DNA of 64,000 bases, taken from contig JAEZXR010000086.1 of NCBI GenBank assembly GCA_023419605.1, positions 124,001 to 188,000 on the forward strand, read 5' to 3'. Both the position numbers and the translations under genes were made by a program. This document shows, one piece after another, positions 16,177 to 24,661 of the stretch. Under the pieces are notes generated by a model, which was not told the origin of the DNA, did not search any database, and was given only the letters and a program-made list of their open reading frames with translations. The first letter of the stretch is position 1, and the number at the start of each line of letters is the position of its first letter. Origin of the DNA: Bacillota bacterium (GTDB lineage Bacteria > Bacillota > Clostridia > Acetivibrionales > JAEZXR01).

Positions 16177-16548
16177 GTGTTTAATGAAAAATTTTATGAA
16201 GTAGTATCCCATGAAGGGGTAGTATCCATTGTGTCCTGGGCAAATGAAGAAGCTCATGTTGTTAATACATGGAATAGCTATCTGGATGTCACTCAGGATG
16301 GCAGGCTGCTTATACCTGCTGCCGGAATGCGTAAAACTCAGAAGAACATAGAAATAAATAATAAGGTGAAAGTTACATTGGGCAGCAGGGAAGTTATGGG
16401 CTATAGGTCTATGGGAACCGGGTTTTTAGTTGAAGGAACTGCTGTGTTTATTGAATCCGGATTAGAATTCGATCGAATGAAGGAGAAATATCCTTTTCTT
16501 AGCAGAGTACTGGAAATAACGGTTACTTCGCTAAAACAAACTTTGTAG
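16177..16548 (+). CDS. Pyridoxamine 5'-phosphate oxidase-like FMN-binding protein
   Basis: The 123-residue protein resembles the small split-barrel FMN-binding family: start MFNEKFYEVVSHEGVVSIVS, central AAGMRKTQKNIEINNKVKVT, and C terminus ending EITVTSLKQTL. Such proteins bind FMN or F420 and many are uncharacterised reductases rather than true PdxH. GTG 16177 is preferred because GAGGAGGAG lies 7-8 nt upstream; the earlier in-frame ATG 16150 precedes that site. It is preceded by a promoter, a palindromic operator and a long leader, and is divergent from the Rrf2 regulator. Confidence 0.75.
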   Translation: MFNEKFYEVVSHEGVVSIVSWANEEAHVVNTWNSYLDVTQDGRLLIPAAGMRKTQKNIEINNKVKVTLGSREVMGYRSMGTGFLVEGTAVFIESGLEFDRMKEKYPFLSRVLEITVTSLKQTL

Positions 16549-17007
16549 ATATCATTTCGATATGTAATTTGCATGTAGAAATAGATAATAATTAAGTACT
16601 TATAACGAGGCATAAGATGGGCCCCCGCCCCACCTCTATAGGTGGCGGGTACCAATTAAATTTAACAGGCGGGGAGCATATCTCCCGCCTCGTTGAAACG
16701 GCTGGTCGCAAGCAAAGCTTGCTGCTCGCCCATGCAACCTGGGTGTGTTGAAATTGCTATGCAATTTCTTCCGTTGTTATAATCCTAGCTCTTGGGGAGA
16801 CCCGAGGGCTTTATTCTTGTGTGGAAATGGTAAAATAGCAAGTGAAGCAGGGGGGCCGAATAGAACTTAAGAAGCATCCATTGAGCTTTAGCAGAGAAAG
16901 TATGTTTTTAGCTTGTAGACAGGTCCACACGGGAATGATATTATGTATCTGAGCGGGGTATGCCATATTTTAAGGGTTTGACGGACCTGAGAACGGAGGA
17001 AACGGAA
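16549..17007. other. Hairpin-rich 459-bp gap without a clear gene
   Basis: No credible reading frame is seen. Several palindromes are present: CCCGCC...GGCGGG (about 16625-16650), GGCGGGGAG...CTCCCGCC (16671-16689), GCAAGC/GCTTGC (about 16709-16723), and GAAATTGC/GCAATTTC (about 16750-16770). CAGGTCC (16920-16926) pairs with GGACCTG (16983-16989) just before the ribosome binding site of the next gene. It may be a structured leader RNA or a decayed mobile element. Confidence 0.4.
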
Positions 17008-17444
17008 ATGGAGAATCAAGTTTATTTACCAGGGTTGGCTATTCCTATTTGCCAACGACAAAGATAGAAGAGACCATCAATTGGTATACAAAGAATTTGG
17101 GACTCAAATTGATGGATAAGTTTGAAGAACGCGGGTCATTGATTGGTATCTTGCATTATCCGCATAAAAATGCCATCGCTATAGTATTAATTGAAACGGA
17201 GAACCACAAACCGCTTGAAATCATCCGGAATGGAAAAAAGTTTCCGGTGATGGCCATGAATTGCCCGGATATTGAATACACGCATAAAAAATTGAAGGAA
17301 AACGGAGTAGAAGTTGAAGATATCCATGTTTTGGGGAATGGTGAAGCGAAATATTTTTATTTTAAGGATCACGAGGGTAATTTGCTGGAAGCAGCGTGGT
17401 CCATATGGGACCCGGAGGATACATTTAAAGAGGGTTTTTTTTAA
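17008..17444 (+). CDS. VOC (glyoxalase/bleomycin resistance fold) protein, frameshifted near the start
   Basis: The VOC fold is evident from TINWYTKNLGLKL and the C-terminal YFYFKDHEGNLLEAAW. A well-placed ATG at 17008 follows GGAGGA and encodes MENQVYLPGLAIPI, but that frame stops at 17067. The remaining protein continues in another frame from about 17049 (PTTKIEETINW). Adding one T to the TTT run near 17055 restores a continuous protein of about 145 residues. This is therefore a one-base deletion or a sequencing error. The alternative is a shorter TTG-initiated 131-residue protein without a ribosome binding site. Substrate unknown. Confidence 0.7.
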
Positions 17445-17558
17445 GATTAGGGTTTACAGTCTCACCACTAAAAACATATGGGGTGGGGTGAGCAGGATAT
17501 TTTTGATGGAATGAAGTGTAAACTTCTTTTTACTAATGGTTAATAAAGGGGGCCCCTT

Positions 17559-18179
17559 ATGACAAACAACAAAATTGGGTTTTATTCTGCCGTAACAGCA
17601 GCGCTGTCAACAGTTATTTTTGCCATTTCCATGCTGATAAACAATAGCCTGCTCTCTTTTGGTATTTGTATGCTGCTGTCATGGTCCTACATAACCTTAA
17701 CCTGTGCCTTTGCAGCTCAGGTAAAGCAGGATAAAAAAGCCTTTGCTTATGCGGGTATGGCTTTTGCTTGCGTATATGCGGTATTTATCAACCTGGTGTA
17801 TTTCACGCAATTAACGACAGTCAATCAGCAAGCGGCCTCGGCCGATATCCTAAAAATACTGACCTTTGAGCCGGGAAGCTGGATTTTTGCCTTCGATATA
17901 TTCGGATATGGGATGATGGCAGTATCAACGTTCTTTATCGGTTTGACTGTAAAAGCTGAAAGTAAGGCGGATAAGTGGCTGAAGACCCTCCTTATGCTCC
18001 ATGGCATATTTGCACCCGTCTGCGTTATATTTCCCATGTTAAACCTGTTCGGCAGTGCAGGAAGCGTGGAACAGGGAAGTAATATGGGGGTGATTGCTTT
18101 AGAGGGATGGTGTTTGTTCTTTATTCCTACCATGATCTTTGCAGCTACGCATTTTAAGGATAAAAGTAAAGTGAGGTAG
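17559..18179 (+). CDS. Multi-pass membrane protein of unknown function
   Basis: The 206-residue protein has about six hydrophobic segments (about residues 8-28, 33-52, 63-85, 105-127, 140-165 and 180-197) and charged loops, with a K-rich C terminus, so it should be an integral membrane protein. GGGG lies before the ATG. I do not recognise a named family. It stands alone between the VOC gene and the NagZ-like gene. Confidence 0.75.
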   Translation: MTNNKIGFYSAVTAALSTVIFAISMLINNSLLSFGICMLLSWSYITLTCAFAAQVKQDKKAFAYAGMAFACVYAVFINLVYFTQLTTVNQQAASADILKILTFEPGSWIFAFDIFGYGMMAVSTFFIGLTVKAESKADKWLKTLLMLHGIFAPVCVIFPMLNLFGSAGSVEQGSNMGVIALEGWCLFFIPTMIFAATHFKDKSKVR

Positions 18180-18355
18180 GAGAGATAATTTCATTGCAGT
18201 ATTTTGAGCAGTTCACTGAATAATGATTCGGTGGACTACTTATTTGTACTATCTCCTGGAGAGCTTCGCAAAGCAAAAGGGAGAAATTCCATTGATATGG
18301 GCATAAATAGTTATGTGCCGACTTGTAGATTCTAACAAAAGGTGGGGGAAATCGA

Positions 18356-19642
18356 ATGGCTAAAAAATTGATAGCGTATAGTATGATCGTTTTTGTAGTT
18401 TCCTTTTTGGGATGCTACCTATTTATAAAATATACAGACCGTTCACCGGGCAAGGGAAGTAGTACGATAGAACCGGGAATTTCTGCGACTCCTGCGCCTT
18501 CAAAGCAGGAAACTCCGAAACCAACGGCAACACCGGATCCTATTAAGCTGCAAATCAGTCAAATGTCCCTGGAAGAGAAAATCGGCCAGATGATGATTGT
18601 GGGACTTGATGGATATACCCTGAGTGATGCGGCAAAAAAAATGATTGAGACATATCGGGTAGGTGGTTTCATTATAATGGGAGACAATGTGCAGAATGCG
18701 AATCAACTGCTTACCCTGGTGAATGCCCTGAAAAAAGCCAATACAAAAAACAAGGTTCCCTTGTTTATCTCTGTAGATGAGGAAGGGGGAAGGGTCAGCC
18801 GCATGCCGGGAGAGCTAAAACGCCTTCCGGCCAGTAAGATCATCGGTCAGGCGAACAATAAGGATTTTTCTTATAAAATAGGAAGCGTTATTGCACAGGA
18901 AATAAAGTCCTTTGGCTTTAACATGGATTTTGCCCCGGTTCTGGACATAAACAGCAATCCCCAAAATACTGTCATCGGTGACCGGTCCTTCGGTTCAAAA
19001 GTGGATATTGTAAGCACATTGGGAGTACAAACCATGAAGGGGATTCAGGCGGAGAGTGTCATTCCGGTGATCAAGCATTTTCCCGGTCACGGGGATACTA
19101 CGGTGGATTCCCATGTAGGGCTGCCTTCTGTCACCCATGACCTGAGCAGATTGAAAAGCTTTGAACTGGTGCCTTTTGCCGAAGCGGTAAAAAGTGACGC
19201 AGATGCAGTAATGGTTGCGCACATCCTTATGCAGAACATTGATGCCAAAAACCCTGCTTCCCTGTCGAAGGCGGTGATAACAGATATTCTGAGAAAAGAT
19301 TTGAACTTTTCAGGGGTTGTAATCACGGACGATATGACCATGGGAGCCATTCAAAAAAACTATTCCATTGCGGAGGCTGCCGTTCAGTCTGTCAATGCGG
19401 GCAGTGATATTATTCTGGTTTGTCATGGCGACGAAAATGCGACCGCTGTCATGGACCGGATTCGAAATGCCGTTGAAAAGGGTACTATACCCCAAAGCAG
19501 AATCGATGAAAGTGTTTATAGGGTGCTAAAATTAAAGAAAAAGTATGGGCTGACCGATGAAACAAGGAGCTCTGTGGATAGTAAAGGAATAAACAATAAA
19601 ATCAATGAAATATTGAGCACTTATTTGGGCGCTTCAAAGTGA
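18356..19642 (+). CDS. nagZ: Glycoside hydrolase family 3 beta-N-acetylhexosaminidase, NagZ-like
   Basis: GH3 NagZ-type enzymes release GlcNAc from peptidoglycan fragments. The 428-residue protein has an N-terminal membrane anchor (residues about 5-25), a Ser/Pro/Thr-rich linker with TPAPSKQETPKPTATP, and the catalytic domain. The signature KHFPGHGDTTVDSH contains the His/Asp acid-base pair, and ITDDMTMGAI contains the nucleophile Asp. The surface anchor indicates extracellular wall turnover, as in Bacillus, rather than cytoplasmic recycling. GTGGGGG precedes the ATG. Confidence 0.9.
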   Translation: MAKKLIAYSMIVFVVSFLGCYLFIKYTDRSPGKGSSTIEPGISATPAPSKQETPKPTATPDPIKLQISQMSLEEKIGQMMIVGLDGYTLSDAAKKMIETYRVGGFIIMGDNVQNANQLLTLVNALKKANTKNKVPLFISVDEEGGRVSRMPGELKRLPASKIIGQANNKDFSYKIGSVIAQEIKSFGFNMDFAPVLDINSNPQNTVIGDRSFGSKVDIVSTLGVQTMKGIQAESVIPVIKHFPGHGDTTVDSHVGLPSVTHDLSRLKSFELVPFAEAVKSDADAVMVAHILMQNIDAKNPASLSKAVITDILRKDLNFSGVVITDDMTMGAIQKNYSIAEAAVQSVNAGSDIILVCHGDENATAVMDRIRNAVEKGTIPQSRIDESVYRVLKLKKKYGLTDETRSSVDSKGINNKINEILSTYLGASK

Positions 19643-19729
19643 ATTGGCACTAACCCTATGGAAGTATCGGATTACTATGCAGAATATTTCTGATGCGAAG
19701 AGGATGGAGAGAAAGTGATAATTATGTCG

Positions 19730-19790
19730 ATAAATATTTAACGATTATCGTTAAATATTTATTTACAAAAATTAAATTCTGTACTATGCT
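19730..19790 (+). promoter_or_regulatory. Palindromic operator and promoter of the DUF2975/XRE pair
   Basis: A perfect inverted repeat with 16-bp arms around one central base occupies 19730-19762, with core TTAACGATTATCGTTAA. Its right edge touches TTTACA (19762-19767), which is 17 bp from TATGCT (19785-19790). This is the expected position for an autoregulatory operator, most likely bound by the XRE protein encoded by the second gene. Confidence 0.65.
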
Positions 19791-19833
19791 AGTAGTAACG
19801 ATACTAAAAATAAAAGGAATAGGGGATGGATTT

Positions 19834-20427
19834 ATGCGGATTAGCCAGGAAAAACTTAAGAGATTGTCAAAGATTATGGTGACAGTATTTAATGTGTTTT
19901 TTTGGGTGGGTGCAGCTGCGGAAATCATTGGTATTATTGTGTTTACAGCCACTTTTTTTATTCCGGAAAGCGTCTTTGCTTTTCAAAAACAGGGAGGGAG
20001 TGGCGGGCTAACAGTTAATGGAATCATTAAATTTGCAGTTGATCCCGCATTGAATCAAAGTGTAAGTATAAAACCACTTTTGCAGGCACTGCTCCCGGTT
20101 GCATTGATTGCATCACTGTTGCTTGTGATTGTTATTCATCAAGTTCGATGCATAGTGAAAACCGTAGCGGACGATTGTCCCTTTCATAGGAAGAACTCCT
20201 CAAGGCTTTGCATAATTGCCGCTATTTTAATAGTGGGGTCCATCACTGTAAACGTTGCTGAGGCAAGACTAGCGAGATTAATCATTGATGCGTTGAAAAT
20301 ACAGAATGTTTCCGTGAACTATACAATCAACTCTACCATGTTTCTATCGGGCTTCTTAATTTTTATTCTCGCCGGAGTTTTTCGGTATGGAAGTTATTTG
20401 CAGGAAGAATATGATGCAACGTTATAA
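19834..20427 (+). CDS. DUF2975 membrane protein
   Basis: The 197-residue protein has four hydrophobic segments (about residues 15-40, 80-105, 125-145 and 165-185), the usual topology of DUF2975. These proteins are almost always encoded next to a small YozG-type XRE regulator, as here with a 14-bp gap. Function is unknown; the arrangement suggests a membrane partner of the regulator. ATG 19834 follows GGGGATGGA; upstream in-frame starts would extend into the promoter palindrome. Confidence 0.8.
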   Translation: MRISQEKLKRLSKIMVTVFNVFFWVGAAAEIIGIIVFTATFFIPESVFAFQKQGGSGGLTVNGIIKFAVDPALNQSVSIKPLLQALLPVALIASLLLVIVIHQVRCIVKTVADDCPFHRKNSSRLCIIAAILIVGSITVNVAEARLARLIIDALKIQNVSVNYTINSTMFLSGFLIFILAGVFRYGSYLQEEYDATL

Positions 20428-20441
20428 GGCAGGTGATTACA

Positions 20442-20675
20442 TTGGCCATCATCATAAGACTGGACAGGGTTCTGGCAGATAGAAAGATGCAGTTGAGTGA
20501 ATTGGCGGAAAAAGTAGGCATTTCTATTGTTAACCTTTCCAATTTAAAAACAGGAAAAGTAAAAGCAATACGTTTTTCAACTCTGAACGCCATTTGTAGG
20601 CACTTGCAGTGTCAGCCCGGGGACATTCTTGAATATACACATGTTGACGGTGAAATAGAGGGAGATATAGAATAA
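20442..20675 (+). CDS. YozG-type XRE family transcriptional regulator
   Basis: A 77-residue Cro/C1-type helix-turn-helix protein: MAIIIRLDRVLADRKMQLSE, recognition region VGISIVNLSNLKTGKVKAIR, and the closing CQPGDILEY typical of the YozG group. The TTG at 20442 is the likely start, since AGGTGA lies 5 nt upstream and homologues begin at this residue; the GTG at 20433 lies inside the binding site. It is cotranscribed with the DUF2975 gene and probably binds the upstream palindrome. Confidence 0.88.
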   Translation: MAIIIRLDRVLADRKMQLSELAEKVGISIVNLSNLKTGKVKAIRFSTLNAICRHLQCQPGDILEYTHVDGEIEGDIE

Positions 20676-20689
20676 GTTAGAGGAATTTT

Positions 20690-20749
20690 CAGGCCACTTG
20701 AGAGTGAGAACTCGATGTTTGCATCGAGTTCTCACTCTCAAGTGGCCTG
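20690..20749 (+). terminator. 28-bp perfect hairpin after the XRE gene
   Basis: Two perfectly complementary 28-nt arms (20690-20717, 20722-20749) enclose a TTTG loop. No poly-T tract follows, so it is a non-canonical terminator or transcript-end hairpin. Confidence 0.55.
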
Positions 20750-20821
20750 TAGTCTGCTTAAGAGCACCAATAGCAAACTGCAGCGAGCCCAAAAGGTTCG
20801 CAAGCTGAAATAAAATTATAC

Positions 20822-20849
20822 TTGTCTATTGACAAATATGGTATATAAT
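20822..20849 (+). promoter_or_regulatory. Promoter of the peptide importer operon
   Basis: TTGTCT (20822-20827) and TATAAT (20844-20849) are spaced 16 bp. The segment is enclosed by an imperfect inverted repeat (20764-20780 and about 20868-20883, GCACCA...GCAAACTG type). The transcript must pass the terminator at 20904-20931 to reach the first gene. Confidence 0.55.
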
Positions 20850-20903
20850 GCTAAATTTATTAATAACAGTTTGCGATGGTGCATTTATCCTTTTTATGTT
20901 GAT

Positions 20904-20931
20904 AACAAAGCAGTTAACTGCTTTGTTTTTT
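20904..20931 (+). terminator. Leader terminator (attenuator candidate) before the importer operon
   Basis: AACAAAGCAGTT is followed directly by its complement AACTGCTTTGTT and then a run of T: a canonical intrinsic terminator. It lies between the promoter and the substrate-binding protein gene (ATG at 21002), implying conditional read-through or a downstream promoter that I could not identify. Confidence 0.7.
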
Positions 20932-21001
20932 GTTTTATAACAAAGTTTTCTAAAGCTTGAGAGCTACGTGTTCTCAAATTTAATTTAGGGGGATGAATTA
21001 G

Positions 21002-22603
21002 ATGAAGAAGAGATTGATAGCATTCGCGTTGGCCGGCGTGTTTTCGGTAACGGCACTCCTATCCGGGTGCGGAAACACGGCAAAGGAAGCGCAGACACAG
21101 ACAACCAAGGAAGAACCAAAAAAACAGGAAAGTAAGGCACCCAAAACTTTGATTTTTGCGCAGGGCGCAGATCCGAGAGGGCTGGACCCGGCCTATGTGG
21201 ATGATGGGGAATCCGCCAAAGTCATGTGCAATATTTTTGAAGGGCTGTTGCAGTATAAGCCGGACTCAACAGCCATCGAGCCCTGTCTTGCCACGGAATG
21301 GAACATTAGCGCCGATGGAAAGGTCTATACCTTTAAACTGCGCCAGGGCGTCAAGTTCCACGACGGAACACCTTTTAACGCCGATGCGGTAAAATTCAGT
21401 GTGGAGCGCCAGCTGCCGCCCAATAAGATTGACGATATGCCCTATGCCTCCTTTACTTTTGGTCTGGTTGAAAAAGTAGAAAAAGTGGATGACTATACAG
21501 TGAAATTCACATTAAAAGAGCCTAACACACCTTTCCTGGCTAATTTGGCCATGTCGCTGGCAGCTCCTATTGTTAGTCCGGAAGCTGCTAAAAAATTCGG
21601 GGATAAATTCATTGAGAACCCGGTGGGTACAGGACCCTACAAGTTTATCAAATGGGATAAGAGCCAGTCTATTACGCTGGAAAAGAACAATGACTATTGG
21701 GGAAGTAAGGCAAAGACCGATAAGGTGGTATTTAAATTTACCAAGGAGAACTCTGTAAGAGCCAGTGAATTGATGACCGGCGCCGTAGACATCATCGATG
21801 GTGTAGACCCCAATGATGTTCCGAAGCTGGAGCAGAGTAAAATGGCTATCTTCAAGGATAAAGGCATGAATATCAACTATATGGCCTTCAACTGCTCCAG
21901 AGCACCCTTTAATGATCCCAAGCTCAGGGAGGCGATTTCCTATGCCATCAACCGCGATGAGCTTGTGAAGTTCCTGTACCAGGGCTTTGCCGAGAAGGCA
22001 GACAGTCCGATGCCCAGCTTTATACCGGGTCATAATAGTGCAGTTAAGCCCTATGAGTATAACGTAGATAAAGCAAAGGCACTGCTGAAGGAACTGGGAA
22101 AAGAAAACCTGGAAGTGAAAATGATTGCATATTCAAATCCACGCCCCTATAATCCGGTCAATGGACAGAAACTGGCGGAAGCTGTGCAGAACTACCTGGC
22201 TAAAGTAGGAATTAAAGCCAAAATCGACGTATATCCATGGACGGAGTATAAGCAGAAAACAGCCCAGGGAGAAGGCGATATCCTGTTTTATGGCTGGGTG
22301 GGTGATAACGGAGATGCCGACAACTTCCTATCACTGTTTGATTCCAATGAAATCAAGTCTACGCTGAATGTAGCTAAATATGTCAATCCGGAAGTGGATA
22401 AGCTGCTGGCAAAAGCAAGAGCCGTCCCTAACGGAGAAGAGAGGAATAAAGTATACCAGCAGATGCAGGAGATCGTGGCCAAGGACGCTCCCTGGCTGCC
22501 CATCTCACATGCTGCCAGCATGGCAGCATATTCGCCCAAGGTGAAAAACTTCCGGGTGCATCCTACAGGCTCTGTATTCCTGAAGGATGTTGAAAAGGAA
22601 TAA
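21002..22603 (+). CDS. Peptide/dipeptide ABC transporter substrate-binding lipoprotein (SBP family 5)
   Basis: The 533-residue lipoprotein has signal peptide MKKRLIAFALAGVFS and lipobox LLSGC, then the family 5 fold: ADPRGLDPAYVDDGES at the mature N terminus, GVKFHDGTPFNADAVKFS, NPVGTGPYKF and EAISYAINRDEL. It captures oligopeptides, dipeptides or related solutes outside the membrane and hands them to the permease encoded downstream. GGGGGAT precedes the ATG. A 16-bp hairpin after the gene may let it be made in excess over the permease. Confidence 0.93.
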   Translation: MKKRLIAFALAGVFSVTALLSGCGNTAKEAQTQTTKEEPKKQESKAPKTLIFAQGADPRGLDPAYVDDGESAKVMCNIFEGLLQYKPDSTAIEPCLATEWNISADGKVYTFKLRQGVKFHDGTPFNADAVKFSVERQLPPNKIDDMPYASFTFGLVEKVEKVDDYTVKFTLKEPNTPFLANLAMSLAAPIVSPEAAKKFGDKFIENPVGTGPYKFIKWDKSQSITLEKNNDYWGSKAKTDKVVFKFTKENSVRASELMTGAVDIIDGVDPNDVPKLEQSKMAIFKDKGMNINYMAFNCSRAPFNDPKLREAISYAINRDELVKFLYQGFAEKADSPMPSFIPGHNSAVKPYEYNVDKAKALLKELGKENLEVKMIAYSNPRPYNPVNGQKLAEAVQNYLAKVGIKAKIDVYPWTEYKQKTAQGEGDILFYGWVGDNGDADNFLSLFDSNEIKSTLNVAKYVNPEVDKLLAKARAVPNGEERNKVYQQMQEIVAKDAPWLPISHAASMAAYSPKVKNFRVHPTGSVFLKDVEKE

Positions 22604-22625
22604 GCAGAACCTGAAATATTATCGG

Positions 22626-22672
22626 TGCATAAAATGGAAACTCGTCCTTTGACGGTGTTTCCATTTTATGCA
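22626..22672 (+). other. Intercistronic hairpin after the binding-protein gene
   Basis: TGCATAAAATGGAAAC (22626-22641) pairs perfectly with GTTTCCATTTTATGCA (22657-22672). No T-tract follows, so it is more likely an mRNA-stabilising 3' end than a full terminator, typical after solute-binding protein genes. Confidence 0.6.
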
Positions 22673-22727
22673 TGTTATGAACATTTGCTGGTGGTTTATA
22701 AAATGTACATACATAAGGGGGAGAAGA

Positions 22728-23735
22728 ATGCTGGTAAAATACATTATAAAGAGGTTGATCCTTTTACTTCCGGTTATGTTAGGAGTTTCAGTTACAGTGT
22801 TTATCGTTATGCATGTCTTTACGGCAGATCCGGCAGCGGTAATTCTGGGGGAACACGCCACTGCAGAGCAGTTGGAAACGCTGCGGCAGCAGCTGGGACT
22901 GCATGACCCGCTCCACATCCAATACTGGAATTTTCTAAAGGGCATATTTCGCGGTGATCTGGGTAGTTCTCTTGTAACCAAAGTTCCGGTTGCCAAAGAG
23001 ATATTATCCCGTTTTCCCGCAACCATTGAGCTTGCCTTGGCTGCCATTTTGTTTGCGTCAATTTTGGGTGTATCCATCGGAGCCCTGTCTGCGGTTAAGC
23101 AAAATTCTCTCGTGGACTATATGGGGATGGTAACTGCGCTGTTGGGGGTTTCCATGCCCATCTTCTGGCTGGGGCTTCTTTTGATTGTTGTTTTCTCCGT
23201 GGGACTTCACTGGCTGCCGGTAGCGGGACGCATACAGATCGGTTTGGAGCCGCAGAAGATTACTTCCTTCTATTTGGTTGACAGTTTGTTGACGGGAAAC
23301 CGGGAGGCTTTTTTCAGTGCAGTGAAGCATCTGATTTTGCCGGCGGTTGCATTAGGCTCCTATTCAACGGCTATCATCGCCCGCATGACCCGCTCCACCA
23401 TGTTGGAGGTGCTGAAGCAGGATTATATCCGGACTGCCCGGGCAAAGGGACTTTTTGAGCGTGTCGTAATTTTGCAGCACGCCCTGCGGAATGCCCTGGT
23501 TCCGGTTGTGACGGTAATCGGCTTACAATTGGGGGCTTTGCTGGGGGGCGCGGTGTTAACCGAAACCGTATTCTCCTGGCCGGGTGTAGGAAGTTATACC
23601 ATCGAGGCGATCCTGAAATCGGATTATCCCGTTGTCCAGGGTGCCGTTATGCTGATGGCCGTGGTCTTTGTAGTAGTAAACCTGATCGTGGATCTCTTAT
23701 ATGCTTATCTGGATCCACGCATCAAATATTCGTAA
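22728..23735 (+). CDS. Peptide ABC transporter permease (DppB/OppB type)
   Basis: The 335-residue inner-membrane permease begins MLVKYIIKRLILLLPVMLGV, with about six membrane segments. It carries the binding-protein-dependent transport (EAA) loop near DYIRTARAKGL and the C-terminal LLYAYLDPRIKYS typical of DppB. ATG 22728 follows AGGGGGAGAAG; a longer frame from 22668 includes the preceding hairpin and is unlikely. It forms the channel with the 23748 product. Confidence 0.94.
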   Translation: MLVKYIIKRLILLLPVMLGVSVTVFIVMHVFTADPAAVILGEHATAEQLETLRQQLGLHDPLHIQYWNFLKGIFRGDLGSSLVTKVPVAKEILSRFPATIELALAAILFASILGVSIGALSAVKQNSLVDYMGMVTALLGVSMPIFWLGLLLIVVFSVGLHWLPVAGRIQIGLEPQKITSFYLVDSLLTGNREAFFSAVKHLILPAVALGSYSTAIIARMTRSTMLEVLKQDYIRTARAKGLFERVVILQHALRNALVPVVTVIGLQLGALLGGAVLTETVFSWPGVGSYTIEAILKSDYPVVQGAVMLMAVVFVVVNLIVDLLYAYLDPRIKYS

Positions 23736-23747
23736 AGGGGGGGGAAT

Positions 23748-24647
23748 ATGGATACGATTTCAGAGGCTATAGAAAATGTAGAGCTCCAGGAGGATCGGGA
23801 GGAAGCGGTGTCCCCTGGGAAGGAGCTTGTAAAACTTCTATTTAAGAATAAAGCTGCTGTTGTCGGGTTGGGCATCATTATTTTACTGGTGCTGGTAACC
23901 GCCTTCGGCAAATTCATAATGCCCTATAACCCCTACATCGGAGAATTATCTCAAAGCTTAAAGCCTCCTTCTTCCGCGCATATTCTGGGAACGGATGAAC
24001 AGGGAAGGGACATTTTAAGCAGAATTATTGATGGTACCAAAGTATCTTTACGTGTAGGTGTGACCGCAGTGGCCATCGCGCTTACGGCCGGAATCATTAT
24101 CGGAGCTGTGGCAGGCTATTACGGAGGAGTTGCCGATATGCTGGTGATGCGGATTATGGATATCATGCTGGCATTTCCCTCACTGTTGCTGGCCATCGCC
24201 TTTATGAGCGCCCTGGGGAAGGGGATTGACAAGGCCATTATTGCCATCAGTATTGTGACCATACCCGAGTATGCCAGGATCGTGAGGGGATCGGTTCTGG
24301 CTGTGAAGGAAAATGAATACATACAGGCTGCAAGGGTGATTGGAAATCGAGATGCTGCCATTATTTACAAACACATTTTACCTAACATCCTATCACCCAT
24401 CGTAGTCCGGGCGACGCTGGGCATTTCCACAGCCATTCTGGAAACCTCCGCCCTGGGCTTTCTGGGATTGGGAATCCAGCCTCCCTATGCCGAGTGGGGG
24501 AGTATGCTGGGAGCAGGACGCGGTTACTTTTATAATGCACCCCATATTATACTTTTTCCAGGTCTGGCCATCACCATAACAGTATTGGCATTTAACCTGC
24601 TGGGGGATGGATTACGCGACGCACTGGACCCAAAACAGCGGAGATAG
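23748..24647 (+). CDS. Peptide ABC transporter permease (DppC/OppC type)
   Basis: The 299-residue permease shows the OppC N-terminal region (ending in a first membrane segment about 35-57), the conserved HILGTDEQGRDILSRII, and the EAA loop EYIQAARVIGNRDA. GFLGLGIQPPYAEWGSML and the C-terminal GDGLRDALDPKQR are diagnostic. It pairs with the preceding permease; the 12-bp gap and GGGGGGGG ribosome binding site indicate one operon. Confidence 0.95.
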   Translation: MDTISEAIENVELQEDREEAVSPGKELVKLLFKNKAAVVGLGIIILLVLVTAFGKFIMPYNPYIGELSQSLKPPSSAHILGTDEQGRDILSRIIDGTKVSLRVGVTAVAIALTAGIIIGAVAGYYGGVADMLVMRIMDIMLAFPSLLLAIAFMSALGKGIDKAIIAISIVTIPEYARIVRGSVLAVKENEYIQAARVIGNRDAAIIYKHILPNILSPIVVRATLGISTAILETSALGFLGLGIQPPYAEWGSMLGAGRGYFYNAPHIILFPGLAITITVLAFNLLGDGLRDALDPKQRR

Positions 24648-24661
24648 GATGGTAGAAGACG

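Noticed and set aside
20829..20849. TTGACA at 20829-20834 as -35 for the importer promoter
   Set aside because: It is only 9 bp from TATAAT; TTGTCT at 20822 gives a workable 16-bp spacing.
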